Shown here in pieces: positions 43,741 to 53,255 of a DNA stretch of 64,000 nucleotides. The notes under the pieces were generated by a model. It worked only from the letters and a program-made list of their open reading frames with translations. It had not been told where the DNA came from and ran no database searches. The DNA is taken from positions 124,001 to 188,000 of the forward strand of contig NZ_RCVZ01000009.1 in NCBI RefSeq assembly GCF_003668575.1. The letters run 5' to 3'. The stretch is from Falsibacillus albus. GTDB lineage: Bacteria; Bacillota; Bacilli; Bacillales; DSM-25281. The position numbers and the translations under genes are program-made. How positions within the stretch are numbered: the stretch's first letter is position 1; the number at the start of each line of letters is the position of its first letter.

Positions 43741-44928
43741 TCATTGAGCCTCTTGGATATCTATACTCAAGAAATTTTCATTGGCATAAGCTGCCACACC
43801 TAATGCGGCGGCATGGGTGGATAGTGTTGAGAAATCAATGCTTAAATCTTTTTGATTCGTTAAAAGAGCCTGATTTAGTTGCTTTCTTACCGGATCCTCC
43901 AGCCATTTGGAGGATGCAGCCAATCGATTTCCAATGATGACTTGTTCAGGGTTGAAGATATTAACAATGTTATTGATACCAGTTCCTAAATACGCTCCGA
44001 TTTCTTCAAAAACGCGGATGACTTCTGCATCTCCGTCTTCAGCGCGTTCGTTCAATGTCTCCAGTGAAAGCGCCTTTCCTTTGTCTGGCTGGATTCCTTT
44101 TTGTTCAGCCAGCTGGACAAGGGACTTTTCGGAAGCAAACAATTCCCAACAACCTTTGTTTCCGCATGAGCATGGAGGACCGTCAGCTTCAATGGTCATA
44201 TGGCCGAGCTCGCCTGAGAAACCATTATTCCCTTTATAAAGTTCTCCGTTCAGGATTAAACCGGTACCGATTCCAATTCCGACACTGACATAGATGATGT
44301 TCGAGGAATCTTTGCCTGCCCCGAATTTCTTTTCTCCATAAGCACCGGCATTTGCTTCATTCTCAATCTGAACCGAAACATTATATTTCTCTTCCAGGAT
44401 GTTTTTCAGATTGATATTTTTCCAATTTAAGTTGGGGGCGAGAAGGATTTCGCCGTCAGTGTTTACGGTACCCGGCACCCCGACTCCGATCCCGACCAAA
44501 CCATATGTGCTTTGTGGCATTGAAGCAATCAGTTCATCCACGATAATAAATAATTCTTCGCGTATTTCTTCAAAGGTCAGGTCGTTAAATTGGATCTGCT
44601 TCTCAGAGCAGATGTTTCCTTGGAGATCGGTTAGGATTCCAAGAATATAGTTGACGCCAATATCGACCCCGATGGAATACCCGGCTTTTTGATTAAACAA
44701 CAGCATGACTGGTCTTCTTCCGCCGCTTGAAACCCCCGGGCCCGACTCAAGGATCAAGTCTTCCTTTAGGAGTTCACTTACTTGAGAGGAGACGGTTCCT
44801 TTATTCAAGCCAGTTTGATTGGCGATGTCAGCCCTGGAAATAGGGGTGAATTCCTGGATGGTTTGAAGGACTAATGACTTGTTGCCCTTTTTGACAACGT
44901 GCTGATTGTAGGTCTGGATCATTTTCAT
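43741..44928 (-). CDS. xylR: xylose repressor XylR (ROK family)
   Basis: 395 residues from the ATG at 44928, which has GGAG 7 bases upstream; a GTG at 44949 is an alternative. The N-terminal winged helix SRADIANQTGLNKGTVSSQV is followed by a ROK sugar-binding domain with CSCGNKGCWE zinc-binding Cys. Long blocks match B. subtilis XylR (SSGGRRPVMLLFNQKAGYS, NEANAGAYGEKKFGA). It represses xyl promoters unless xylose binds. Operators are seen at 44991, 49154 and 55939. Confidence 0.95.
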   Translation of the reverse strand: MKMIQTYNQHVVKKGNKSLVLQTIQEFTPISRADIANQTGLNKGTVSSQVSELLKEDLILESGPGVSSGGRRPVMLLFNQKAGYSIGVDIGVNYILGILTDLQGNICSEKQIQFNDLTFEEIREELFIIVDELIASMPQSTYGLVGIGVGVPGTVNTDGEILLAPNLNWKNINLKNILEEKYNVSVQIENEANAGAYGEKKFGAGKDSSNIIYVSVGIGIGTGLILNGELYKGNNGFSGELGHMTIEADGPPCSCGNKGCWELFASEKSLVQLAEQKGIQPDKGKALSLETLNERAEDGDAEVIRVFEEIGAYLGTGINNIVNIFNPEQVIIGNRLAASSKWLEDPVRKQLNQALLTNQKDLSIDFSTLSTHAAALGVAAYANENFLSIDIQEAQ

Positions 44929-44981
44929 TTGGTAGCTCCATTCTTTCACTATTTTTCCTTAGTGTACCATTTTCTAGTTCC

Positions 44982-45015
44982 ATTATAAACTTAGTTTATC
45001 CACTAGACAAACATT
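44982..45015. promoter_or_regulatory. xylR promoter with XylR operator (divergent region)
   Basis: On the minus strand TTGTCT (45005-45010) and TATAAT (44982-44987) are 17 bp apart. The operator (44991-45015) has arms TTAGTTTATC and AGACAAAC. Facing the other way, TAGACA (45004-45009) may be the -35 of the ABC operon, with TATTCT at 45027 17 bp on. Confidence 0.75.
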
Positions 45016-45084
45016 GTTTTCGGTGATATTCTGAATTTAATGACAAATCCCTTGTCAAAATAATAAATATAGGGGGCATTTTTT

Positions 45085-46386
45085 TTGAGAAAAACGAAAG
45101 CGGTTACAATGACTGTCGCTCTGTTTACTGTACTTCTGTTATTTGCCGGCTGTTCTAATTCTGATGAAAAAGCCAATGGTTCAAGTGGCAAGAAAACGAT
45201 TGAATTCATGCATCTATGGCCTAAAGGCAGCTCGAAGACGCACTATGAAATTGTCAATAATATCGTCAAGGATTATGAAAAGAAACACCCTGATGTGAAG
45301 GTTGACGTCCAAGTCCTCAGTAATGAACAGTATAAAGATAAACTGAAGGTACTATCCACTTCCAATAAATTGCCCGACGTCGGGATGACTTGGGCTGCAG
45401 GCTTCATGGAACCCTATGTAAGTGGAAATAAATTTGCACCATTGGATGATGTCATTAATAAAAATTTGAAAGATCAATTCGTACCTGGAACGGCGGAAGC
45501 GTTTGCGATTGATGGCAAGACGTACGGAATGCCGCTGGAATTGAATATTGCGACTGTTTTCTACAATAAAGCCATTTTTGATAAATATGGTTTAAAAGCC
45601 CCGAAAACCTTTGATGAGTTCCAACATGTCGTGAAAACGTTGAAAGATAATGGTGTGGCTCCGATTGCGCTTGGAAATAAAGATCGCTGGACAGGTTCTT
45701 TATGGTATATGTATCTGGCTGATCGAATCGGCGGGGGAGATACCATGACAAATGCGATTAACCGCTCAGGTTCCTTTGAAGATCCTGCGTTGGTTTCGGC
45801 TGCAAAAAAGGTGCAGGATTTAGTGGATATGGGCGCATTTGAAAAAGGCTTCAACGGATTGTCAGATGACGAAGCGAAGAGCATGTTCATGAACGGACAG
45901 GCCGGCATGTACCTCATCGGGACATGGGATCTTCCAAACTATACGACAAATGAAGATGTACCTAAGGAGTTCAGGGATTCGATCGATTATTTTAACTTCC
46001 CTACCGTTGATGGGAAAGGGGATATGAATAGCTTCGTCGGGGGACCTGGTGTCGGGTTATTCGTTGCGCAAAATTCTGATGTGAAGGAAGAAGCGAAAGA
46101 CTTTGCTGCCTTCTTTGTAAAAGAATGGGGAGAAAAATCAGTAACGGATGCAGGCGTCATTCCGGCAACTAAGATCGATGCTGGATCATTGGATCTTCCG
46201 GATATGTATGTCAATGTGTTGAATGACTTAAGCAAAGCAAGCAATATTACTTTATTCGCAGATGTCCAAATGAGCCCGGATGTTGCCCAAGTACATCTGG
46301 ACATGATCCAAGCACTGTTCGGCAAACAAGTGACACCAGAGAAATTTGCAAAAGAACAGGAACAAGCACTCGCGAAAGAAAAATAG
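45085..46386 (+). CDS. extracellular sugar-binding lipoprotein (CUT1 ABC transporter)
   Basis: 433 residues from a TTG at 45085 (AGGGGG upstream). Signal peptide with lipobox LFAGC (Cys23). It is a family 1 solute-binding protein: NKLPDVGMTWAAG, YGMPLELNIATVFYN and MFMNGQAGMYLIGTWD are typical oligosaccharide-binding blocks. Given its place between xylR-xynB and xylAB, the substrate is probably xylobiose or longer xylo-oligosaccharides; this is inference. A near-consensus cre site lies in its first codons. Confidence 0.88.
   Translation: MRKTKAVTMTVALFTVLLLFAGCSNSDEKANGSSGKKTIEFMHLWPKGSSKTHYEIVNNIVKDYEKKHPDVKVDVQVLSNEQYKDKLKVLSTSNKLPDVGMTWAAGFMEPYVSGNKFAPLDDVINKNLKDQFVPGTAEAFAIDGKTYGMPLELNIATVFYNKAIFDKYGLKAPKTFDEFQHVVKTLKDNGVAPIALGNKDRWTGSLWYMYLADRIGGGDTMTNAINRSGSFEDPALVSAAKKVQDLVDMGAFEKGFNGLSDDEAKSMFMNGQAGMYLIGTWDLPNYTTNEDVPKEFRDSIDYFNFPTVDGKGDMNSFVGGPGVGLFVAQNSDVKEEAKDFAAFFVKEWGEKSVTDAGVIPATKIDAGSLDLPDMYVNVLNDLSKASNITLFADVQMSPDVAQVHLDMIQALFGKQVTPEKFAKEQEQALAKEK
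45095..45108. promoter_or_regulatory. candidate cre (CcpA) site in the binding-protein gene
   Basis: CGAAAGCGGTTACA matches TGWAANCGNTWNCA at 13 of 14 positions. It lies 10 bases into the coding region, where CcpA would block elongation. Confidence 0.6.
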
Positions 46387-46402
46387 AAGTGTCCACAACT
46401 AG

Positions 46403-46439
46403 CGAAAAGGACATCCCAATATGCTGGCTTGTCCTTTTC
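46403..46439 (+). promoter_or_regulatory. intercistronic hairpin after the binding-protein gene
   Basis: GAAAAGGACA (46403-46412) pairs with TGTCCTTTTC (46430-46439). There is no long T run, so it probably protects the upstream mRNA or partly terminates, giving more binding protein than permease. Confidence 0.65.
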
Positions 46440-46465
46440 TACTTTCAAATATGGGGTTGAATGTA

Positions 46466-47344
46466 ATGAATAAAGTAATGTCGAATAAGTGGATCATCAC
46501 ATTATACGTTCTCCCGGCACTCCTGCTGATCGGTGTCTTCATCTTCGTCCCATTGATCCTGACCGGCTACTATGGATTGATGGATTGGGATGGCATCGGT
46601 GCAATGAAGTTCATCGGATTGGAGAATTATATCAATGCCATTCAGGATGATAAGTTTTGGGAGAGTGCCCTTCATTCCTTCTTGCTTGCTGTGTTTTCAA
46701 CAGCCAGCCTGATTATTTATCTCTTAATCTCGTTGATATTAGCATCCAAGATCAAAGGGGCAGACTTATTAAGGAAAATCTATTTAATTCCGATGCTGTT
46801 ATCGTCAGTGGCCATTGCCCAGCTGTGGATCAAGGTCTTTAATCCAACAAATGGGATGTTAAACAGCCTATTGACGGCCATCGGCGTCGACAATCCGCCA
46901 TCCTGGCTTGCAGAGCCTTCGGTTGTGTTATACGCCATCTTTATTCCGATTTTATGGCAATACGCGGGCTTTTATATTTTGATTTATTACGCTGCATTGA
47001 AGAATATCCCGGAGACGCTGGTAGAGGCGGCGAAGATCGATGGTGCGACGCCGCTTCAAATTGCTTTTAAAATAAAGCTGCCTTTGATCATGGGCGTGGT
47101 GAAAGTAACCATCGTATTAGCGGTCGTTGGTTCATTGAAATACTTCGATTTGATTTATGTCATGACAGGCGGGGGGCCCAATGGCGCCAGTGAAGTAATG
47201 GCCTCTTACATGTACAAGCTTGCCTTTACAAGCAATAACTTCGGCTACGGCAGTGCCATTGGTTTCTTACTGTTGATCATCACATTGATTGTGACCTTCA
47301 TCGTCCGAAAAGCGACAGCGACCAAAGAAGAGATTCAATATTAA
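46466..47344 (+). CDS. sugar ABC transporter permease (MalF-like)
   Basis: 292 residues from the ATG at 46466 (GGGGTTGA upstream, weak); six membrane helices. The EAA loop is ETLVEAAKIDGATPLQIAFKIK, the site that docks on the ATPase. It works with the 47359 permease and the 45085 binding protein. No ATPase gene is present, as in other B. subtilis CUT1 systems that share MsmX. Confidence 0.88.
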   Translation: MNKVMSNKWIITLYVLPALLLIGVFIFVPLILTGYYGLMDWDGIGAMKFIGLENYINAIQDDKFWESALHSFLLAVFSTASLIIYLLISLILASKIKGADLLRKIYLIPMLLSSVAIAQLWIKVFNPTNGMLNSLLTAIGVDNPPSWLAEPSVVLYAIFIPILWQYAGFYILIYYAALKNIPETLVEAAKIDGATPLQIAFKIKLPLIMGVVKVTIVLAVVGSLKYFDLIYVMTGGGPNGASEVMASYMYKLAFTSNNFGYGSAIGFLLLIITLIVTFIVRKATATKEEIQY

Positions 47345-47358
47345 GGGAGGTTCATCAC

Positions 47359-48180
47359 ATGAAGCGCGCAGGTTATTTTCTGCTATATCTTTGCTTAGCC
47401 GTCGTGGCGGTCTTTCAAATATTTCCGGTCGTTTGGCTGTTTTTGTTCTCGTTAAAGGATAATCAGGACATTTTCTCGAAATCTCCATTTTCTCTGCCAA
47501 CTGAATTCAGGTGGGAAAACTACGAGAAAGTATGGGAAGGAGGCATTGGGACTTATTTCTGGAATAGCATCTGGATTACAGCAGTCGCGATAATCTTGAC
47601 GGTTTTGTTTGCAAGCATGGCGACATTCGTCATAACGAGAATGCAATGGAAGTTTAGCAAACTAGTATTGGGACTATTCATGGTCGGCTTGATGATCCCG
47701 ATTCATTCCTCGATCATTCCGCTGTTCAGTATGTTTCTGCATGTAAATCTAATCGATAATCCATGGTCCATCGTGATCACCTATACGGCCTATAATCTGC
47801 CGATAACCATCATGATTCTGCTCGGCTTCTACTATACGCTTCCGAGTGAAATAGAAGAGGCTGCCATCATGGACGGATGTTCGATCCACAGACTGTTCTT
47901 TAGGATCATCCTGCCCATGACAATTCCGGTAATGTCGACCACTGTCATCATCAATATGATTTATAACTGGAATGAGTTCGTGTTCGTTAACACCTTTATC
48001 AGTTCAGACCAGTATAAAACATTGACTGTGGGAATCCAGAACTTTATCGGGCAGTATATGACGGATTGGGGAGCCATTGGCGCTACGCTTGTCATCAGCG
48101 TCTTGCCAATCCTATTGGCCTTCTTATTCTTTAGCAATAAAGTCGTAGAAGGCATTTCTTCAAGTGCTGTAAAAGGATGA
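47359..48180 (+). CDS. sugar ABC transporter permease (MalG-like)
   Basis: 273 residues, six membrane helices. The EAA loop is EIEEAAIMDGCSIHRLFFRI. The gene starts 14 bp after the MalF-like gene (AAGGGAGG upstream), so the two are co-transcribed. It forms the second half of the membrane channel for the presumed xylo-oligosaccharide importer. Confidence 0.9.
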   Translation: MKRAGYFLLYLCLAVVAVFQIFPVVWLFLFSLKDNQDIFSKSPFSLPTEFRWENYEKVWEGGIGTYFWNSIWITAVAIILTVLFASMATFVITRMQWKFSKLVLGLFMVGLMIPIHSSIIPLFSMFLHVNLIDNPWSIVITYTAYNLPITIMILLGFYYTLPSEIEEAAIMDGCSIHRLFFRIILPMTIPVMSTTVIINMIYNWNEFVFVNTFISSDQYKTLTVGIQNFIGQYMTDWGAIGATLVISVLPILLAFLFFSNKVVEGISSSAVKG

Positions 48181-48206
48181 TTAGCAAAAAAAGAAGACTA
48201 TCTTGG

Positions 48207-48238
48207 GCCTGTAGGCAAACTAGCTTACAGGCTTTTTG
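48207..48238 (+). terminator. terminator of the sugar ABC operon
   Basis: GCCTGTA (48207-48213) pairs with TACAGGC (48226-48232), followed by TTTTTG. Confidence 0.8.
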
Positions 48239-48344
48239 CTATTATTAATGGTTTGCTTGTATGGATTTTCATAGGTCGGCTGAGCCTACTGCTTCCATCT
48301 CTTCTCTCGGTCCAGGGTCATGACTGTCGAATTCACCCTTGATG

Positions 48345-48410
48345 TTGATTGGAGCGAGGAGGGCTCATCGCCGCCCCCTCGGTAAGCGAGCAGCCTTCCT
48401 TGGAAATCAA
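48345..48410. repeat. Bacillaceae palindromic repeat, shortened copy
   Basis: Starts TTGATTGGAGCGAGGAGGGC and ends CCTTGGAAATCAA. Between them, CCCCCTCGGTAAGCGAGCAG is the usual 3' core. Confidence 0.6.
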
Positions 48411-48443
48411 CAGCACTGTTTGCAAACTGGAGAGAATAGTTTT

Positions 48444-49061
48444 TTATTCTCCATTTTCCCGCTGCAGACTGTTGAATGCGTGAAGCGAAATCGACATGGT
48501 GATAAAAGTATAAGAGCTTCCACCAAAGATAAATCCTAAGGCAGGAACAAAATACATCAGGAGGAACAAGCAAAAAAAGGAAAGCAGCATCAGCATGCTG
48601 TGAAATGGCTTAACCAGCATGATCAGCAGCGTCTGTTTGAGCAATTGGCGTACGCTCAAATCGAAATGCGCAAACGAAGGGAAGAGATATAAAAGAAATA
48701 AGAGAAAAAGGAGCATAAAAGCAAATAGCGGAACTTTAGTCCAGCTTAATTGGGTATTACCGGTCATTTGAAAATAAACAAAGTCGAGAACAATCAGGAG
48801 AACAAATGCAGTAATGATGAATCCTAATCGATTGCTCTTCCAGAACTCTCTCTTGAAATAGGACGCAAAGGAACGAAATAATGGCTCATCCGTCTTTCCC
48901 CTTAACCAATCGCGCACAATGGCAAACATGGCATTGGTCGAAGGGTAGAAGCCGAAAATAATGCCGCCGGCCAACATAAATAGCAGCCATAACAATTGAA
49001 GATATGCAAATCGGGTAATCCATACGAAAAGGCTATAAAAAGTACCATTCCAAGCGTTCAT
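48444..49061 (-). CDS. YesL family (DUF624) membrane protein
   Basis: 205 residues, about five helices. The N-terminal FYPSTNAMFAIVRDWLRGK block is characteristic of YesL/DUF624 proteins, which are often linked to CUT1 sugar importers in Bacillaceae and may assist their assembly. Its position between the xylo-oligosaccharide ABC operon and xylA supports that link. Function not established. Confidence 0.82.
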   Translation of the reverse strand: MNAWNGTFYSLFVWITRFAYLQLLWLLFMLAGGIIFGFYPSTNAMFAIVRDWLRGKTDEPLFRSFASYFKREFWKSNRLGFIITAFVLLIVLDFVYFQMTGNTQLSWTKVPLFAFMLLFLLFLLYLFPSFAHFDLSVRQLLKQTLLIMLVKPFHSMLMLLSFFCLFLLMYFVPALGFIFGGSSYTFITMSISLHAFNSLQRENGE

Positions 49062-49153
49062 CTAGATGATCCCCCCTGTAAAACCTATAGATCTTGTACA
49101 ATCACAACCTATTATACGTCATAAGATACCGTTTGACAGTCGTTCAGAAAAAC

Positions 49154-49214
49154 TTTGTTCATTCAATGGACAAACTAATTATAGATTGCTATAATATCGT
49201 TGTAAGCATTTTCA
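49154..49214 (+). promoter_or_regulatory. xylA promoter, XylR operator and candidate cre
   Basis: -35 TGGACA (49167-49172) and -10 TATAAT (49190-49195) are 17 bp apart. The operator (49154-49178) ends GGACAAACTAA like the other two sites but has a weaker left arm (TTTGTTCATT). TGTAAGCATTTTCA (49201-49214) fits the cre consensus at 13 of 14 positions. Confidence 0.75.
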
Positions 49215-49267
49215 TTTACCTTTATCAACATAGAAAGCGGTACTAAAAAACCAAGGAGGAACGTTCA

Positions 49268-50593
49268 GTGGCTTATTTTGAAAATATCGATAAAATCAAT
49301 TATGAAGGTTCAAAATCAACGAATCCATTTGCATTTAAATTTTATAATCCAAAGGAACAAATCGGCGGCAAGACAATGGAGGAAATCCTTCGTTTTGGCG
49401 TAGCTTACTGGCATACATTCACCATGGATGGTTCAGATCCATTCGGCAGCGGCACGATGGTCCGAACTTGGGATAAATATATCGGCATGGATTTAGCGAA
49501 AGCCCGCGTGGAGGCGGCTTTTGAATTGTTTGAAAAGCTTGACGTGCCATTCTTCTGCTTCCACGACGTAGATATTGCTCCAGAAGGTAGCAATTTAAGA
49601 GAAACGAATCAAAACCTCGATACAATTGTTAGTATGATCAAAGAATATATGAAAGACAGTAAAACAAAATTGCTCTGGAACACAGCAAATAACTTCACAC
49701 ACCCACGATTTGTCCATGGTGCTGCCACTTCCAATAACGCAGACGTCTTTGCGTATGCGGCAGCGAAAATTAAGAAGGGCTTGGAAATCGGGAAAGAACT
49801 AGGAGCAGAAAACTATGTATTCTGGGGCGGCCGCGAGGGGTATGAAACGCTTCTAAATACGGATATGAAGCTTGAATTAGATAACTTGGGAAGGTTCTTG
49901 AATATGGCAGTGGATTATGCAAAAGAAATCGGCTTCGATGCTCAATTCCTAATTGAACCAAAGCCAAAAGAGCCAACGACACATCAATATGATTTCGATG
50001 TTGCCACTGGCCTTGCCTTCTTGCATAGCTATGGTCTGAAAGATCACTTCAAATTCAATATTGAAGCAAACCATGCTACACTCGCTGGTCATACATTCGA
50101 ACATGAACTTCATTACGCAAGGGTGAACAACATGCTTGGTTCAGTGGATGCCAATCAAGGTGATCCATTACTCGGCTGGGATACAGACGAATTCCCGACA
50201 GACTTATATTCTACAACTCTAGCCATGTATGAAATCCTTAAAAATGGCGGACTTGGCCGTGGCGGTCTTAATTTCGATGCCAAAGTACGCAGGGGTTCAT
50301 TCGAGCCTGAAGATTTATTCCATGCCCATATCGCTGGAATGGACAGCTTTGCAGTCGGATTAAAAGTGGCGCAAAAACTCATCGATGATAAAGTGCTGGA
50401 TGGTGTGATGGAAAATCGTTATAAGAGCTTCACTGAAGGCATCGGATTGGATATCGTCGAAGGGAAAACAAACTTCCACAAGCTTGAAGAGCATGCGCTG
50501 GTCCTGAATGAAATCAAGCATCAATCCGGACGTCTGGAAAAAATAAAAGCAACAATCAATCAATATTTGCTGCAAGCTTATGCTGGTGAATAA
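49268..50593 (+). CDS. xylA: xylose isomerase
   Basis: 441 residues, the family's class II length. It converts D-xylose to D-xylulose in the cytosol with two divalent metals. His99 and Asp102 ([11 protein letters not shown]) act in ring opening. [32 protein letters not shown] and [17 protein letters not shown] supply metal ligands. The GTG at 49268 has AAGGAGGAA upstream. It is first in the xylAB operon, 27 bp before xylB. Confidence 0.96.
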   Translation: MAYFENIDKINYEGSKSTNPFAFKFYNPKEQIGGKTMEEILRFGVAYWHTFTMDGSDPFGSGTMVRTWDKYIGMDLAKARVEAAFELFEKLDVPFFCFHDVDIAPEGSNLRETNQNLDTIVSMIKEYMKDSKTKLLWNTANNFTHPRFVHGAATSNNADVFAYAAAKIKKGLEIGKELGAENYVFWGGREGYETLLNTDMKLELDNLGRFLNMAVDYAKEIGFDAQFLIEPKPKEPTTHQYDFDVATGLAFLHSYGLKDHFKFNIEANHATLAGHTFEHELHYARVNNMLGSVDANQGDPLLGWDTDEFPTDLYSTTLAMYEILKNGGLGRGGLNFDAKVRRGSFEPEDLFHAHIAGMDSFAVGLKVAQKLIDDKVLDGVMENRYKSFTEGIGLDIVEGKTNFHKLEEHALVLNEIKHQSGRLEKIKATINQYLLQAYAGE

Positions 50594-50620
50594 AGCAATC
50601 CTTGCAGAGGAGGTGCTTGA

Positions 50621-52120
50621 ATGAAATATGTAATCGGTGTTGATTTGGGTACGAGTGCTGTCAAGATCCTGTTGGTGAATCAACATGGCGCGGTCGTTCA
50701 GGAAGTATCCAAAGATTACCCATTAATTCAAGAGAAAATGGGATATAGTGAGCAGGACCCCAACGTTTGGGTAGACCAAACGTTGGCGGGGCTGTCAGAA
50801 CTGCTCGAGGGTTTTTCCGGAAAACGGGAAGAGATCGAAGGAATCAGCTTTTCCGGTCAAATGCACGGACTTGTATTGCTCGACGAAGATTATGATGTGC
50901 TTCGTCATGCCATCCTTTGGAACGACACGCGTACAACGGCAGAGTGCAAACAAATCTATGATTGCGTCGGAGAGGAACGATTGCTGGCAATCACAAAAAA
51001 TCCTGCTTTAGAAGGCTTTACACTGCCTAAACTGCTTTGGGTGAAAAAACATGAACCGCAAATTTTTTCAAAGGCCAAGACGTTCTTGCTGCCGAAAGAT
51101 TATCTGCGCTATAAACTTTCGGGCGAAATTCATATGGAATATTCCGATGCAGCTGGCACATTGCTGCTGGATATCGTTCAGAAGGAATGGAGCAAAGAAA
51201 TTTGTGATCTGCTGGGGATAGATGTTGGTTTATGTCCTCCGCTAGTAGGTTCCCATGAGGTAGTCGGTACGATATCCTCAGATGCAGCCAAGGCTGTTGG
51301 TCTATCAGAATCGACCCGCGTCATCGCAGGAGGCGCCGATAATGCATGCGGTGCAATCGGATCCGGGATCCTTGAAGAGGGGAAAACGCTCTGTAGCATC
51401 GGGACATCCGGTGTCGTACTTTCCTATGAAAACAAGAGCGATAAGGATTTTGCAGGAAAGGTCCATTACTTTAATCATGGCGCACCTGATGCGTACTATA
51501 CAATGGGGGTCACCCTTGCTGCAGGGTATAGCTTAAGCTGGTTCAAAAATGTCTTTGCCGAAAATGAGGCATTTGAAGAACTAGTGAAGGAAGTGAACAC
51601 GGTTCCTGCCGGTTCCAATGGTCTTCTGTTTACCCCGTACGTTGTCGGGGAACGGACTCCACATGCAGATGCGTCCATTCGTGCCAGCTTTATCGGCATG
51701 GATAGCTCGCATCAACGGAAGGACTTTGTCCGGGCTGTCATGGAAGGCATCACGTTTTCACTGAATGAATCGATCGAGATTTTCAGAATGAATGGGAAAA
51801 GAATCGATACGATTGTTTCGACAGGCGGCGGAACAAAGAACGAAACCTGGCTCCAAATGCAAGCGGATGTCTTTAATGCCAAAATCGTAAAGTTGAAGAG
51901 CGAGCAAGGCCCAGGAATGGGAGCGGCGATGCTTGCTGCATACGGATGTGGATGGTTTACTTCCTTGAAGGAATGCGCGGATCAATTTCTCCAAGTCGAA
52001 CAGGAATATATCCCGAATGATCAACATGTAGAAAAATATGGAAAATTGTTCATCCTTTACAAGGAAGTGTACAGTCATACCAAGGGCTTAAATGAAAAAC
52101 TAAGAGAATATCGAAAGTAA
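50621..52120 (+). CDS. xylB: xylulokinase
   Basis: 499 residues, FGGY kinase family. It phosphorylates D-xylulose to xylulose-5-phosphate. The N-terminal nucleotide fold starts VIGVDLGTSAVKIL; FSGQMHGLVLLD is the xylulokinase-type motif with the catalytic region, followed by GGADNACGAIGSG and TGGGTKNETWLQMQADV. AGAGGAGG precedes the ATG. It is second in the xylAB operon. Confidence 0.95.
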   Translation: MKYVIGVDLGTSAVKILLVNQHGAVVQEVSKDYPLIQEKMGYSEQDPNVWVDQTLAGLSELLEGFSGKREEIEGISFSGQMHGLVLLDEDYDVLRHAILWNDTRTTAECKQIYDCVGEERLLAITKNPALEGFTLPKLLWVKKHEPQIFSKAKTFLLPKDYLRYKLSGEIHMEYSDAAGTLLLDIVQKEWSKEICDLLGIDVGLCPPLVGSHEVVGTISSDAAKAVGLSESTRVIAGGADNACGAIGSGILEEGKTLCSIGTSGVVLSYENKSDKDFAGKVHYFNHGAPDAYYTMGVTLAAGYSLSWFKNVFAENEAFEELVKEVNTVPAGSNGLLFTPYVVGERTPHADASIRASFIGMDSSHQRKDFVRAVMEGITFSLNESIEIFRMNGKRIDTIVSTGGGTKNETWLQMQADVFNAKIVKLKSEQGPGMGAAMLAAYGCGWFTSLKECADQFLQVEQEYIPNDQHVEKYGKLFILYKEVYSHTKGLNEKLREYRK

Positions 52121-52125
52121 GGTAA

Positions 52126-52182
52126 AAGGCTGCCAAAGAGAATCGACAGAAATGACTGATTCCACTCAGGCAGCCTTATTTA
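52126..52182 (+). terminator. terminator of the xylAB operon
   Basis: AAGGCTGCC (52126-52134) pairs with GGCAGCCTT (52169-52177) across a long loop, then ATTTAATT. The next gene follows within 32 bp, so some readthrough is likely. Confidence 0.65.
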
Positions 52183-52208
52183 ATTAAAAGAAAAAGGAGC
52201 TGAACAAA

Positions 52209-53192
52209 TTGAAATATAACAAGCTTGGAAACACAGATTTGAAGATCAGTGAATTGAGTTTTGGAACATGGGCCATCGGGGGATCCTGGGGAAAACGTGA
52301 TGATCATGAGGCATTGAAAGCATTGGAGTATGCCATGGATCACGGGGTGAATTTCTTCGATACGGCAGATGTGTATGGAGATGGGCATAGTGAAGAATTA
52401 CTTGCCAAAGCCACAAAGGGGAAAGAATCCTCGGTTCAGGTCGCCACCAAATTTTGCAGGGCAGGAGACATCCATTCTCCTGAGACGTATTCAATGGAAA
52501 GCGTCCGGACTTTCTGTGAGAACAGTCTTAAGCGATTAAATAGGGAAGCGATCGATTTATACCAGATCCATTGTCCACCGATGGAGATCTTACGGAACGG
52601 CAAAGTATTTGAAGTGCTGGAAAAGCTGAAGGAAGAAGGGAAGATCCGTTATTACGGGGTGAGCGTCGAAACGGTGGAGGAGGGGGTTTTTTGTCTTGAA
52701 CATAGCAATACAAGTGCACTTCAGGTCATCTTCAATCTCTTCCGGCAAAAGCCCTTGGATCGGTTATTTCCGCTGGCGAAGGAAAAAAACAAAGGTATTC
52801 TTGCTCGTGTCCCGCTCGCAAGCGGACTTTTAACCGGAAAATTCACGAAAGAATCCACCTTTGAACAAGATGATCACCGACAATTCAACCGGGATGGGGA
52901 TGCCTTCAATGTGGGGGAAACGTTTGCTGGAATCGACTTTGCAAAGGGAGTGGAGCTGAGCAGAAAGCTTCAATGGATCGGACAGGACCGCGGCAACATG
53001 ACAAGGGCGGCATTAAAGTGGATACTTGAACAAGATGCAGTGACGAGTGTCATTCCGGGGTTCAGAAATGTCAAACAGGTGGAGGACAACCTGAAGACGC
53101 TCCATGTAAAGGAATTCAGCCAAGATGAAAAGGAAATTTTGAAGAAATTCTATAACGAAGAAGTTCATGAACATATTCGAGGCGCCTATTAA
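52209..53192 (+). CDS. aldo/keto reductase
   Basis: 327 residues from a TTG at 52209 (AAGGAGCTG upstream). The catalytic tetrad is Asp51, Tyr56 (FDTADVYGDG), Lys81 (ATKF) and His121 (IHCPP). It is an NADPH-dependent (beta/alpha)8 barrel. Its place after xylB suggests a pentose or aldehyde substrate linked to xylose use, or detoxification of plant-derived aldehydes; this is inference. A convergent terminator follows. Confidence 0.88.
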   Translation: MKYNKLGNTDLKISELSFGTWAIGGSWGKRDDHEALKALEYAMDHGVNFFDTADVYGDGHSEELLAKATKGKESSVQVATKFCRAGDIHSPETYSMESVRTFCENSLKRLNREAIDLYQIHCPPMEILRNGKVFEVLEKLKEEGKIRYYGVSVETVEEGVFCLEHSNTSALQVIFNLFRQKPLDRLFPLAKEKNKGILARVPLASGLLTGKFTKESTFEQDDHRQFNRDGDAFNVGETFAGIDFAKGVELSRKLQWIGQDRGNMTRAALKWILEQDAVTSVIPGFRNVKQVEDNLKTLHVKEFSQDEKEILKKFYNEEVHEHIRGAY

Positions 53193-53207
53193 GCCCTGAA
53201 TAGAATC

Positions 53208-53246
53208 ATGAAAAGAACTCCAGTAACATGCTGGAGTTCTTTTCAT
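53208..53246. terminator. bidirectional terminator
   Basis: ATGAAAAGAACTCCAG and CTGGAGTTCTTTTCAT form a perfect 16-bp stem with a seven-base loop, between convergent genes. Confidence 0.9.
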
Positions 53247-53255
53247 GAAAAAACA

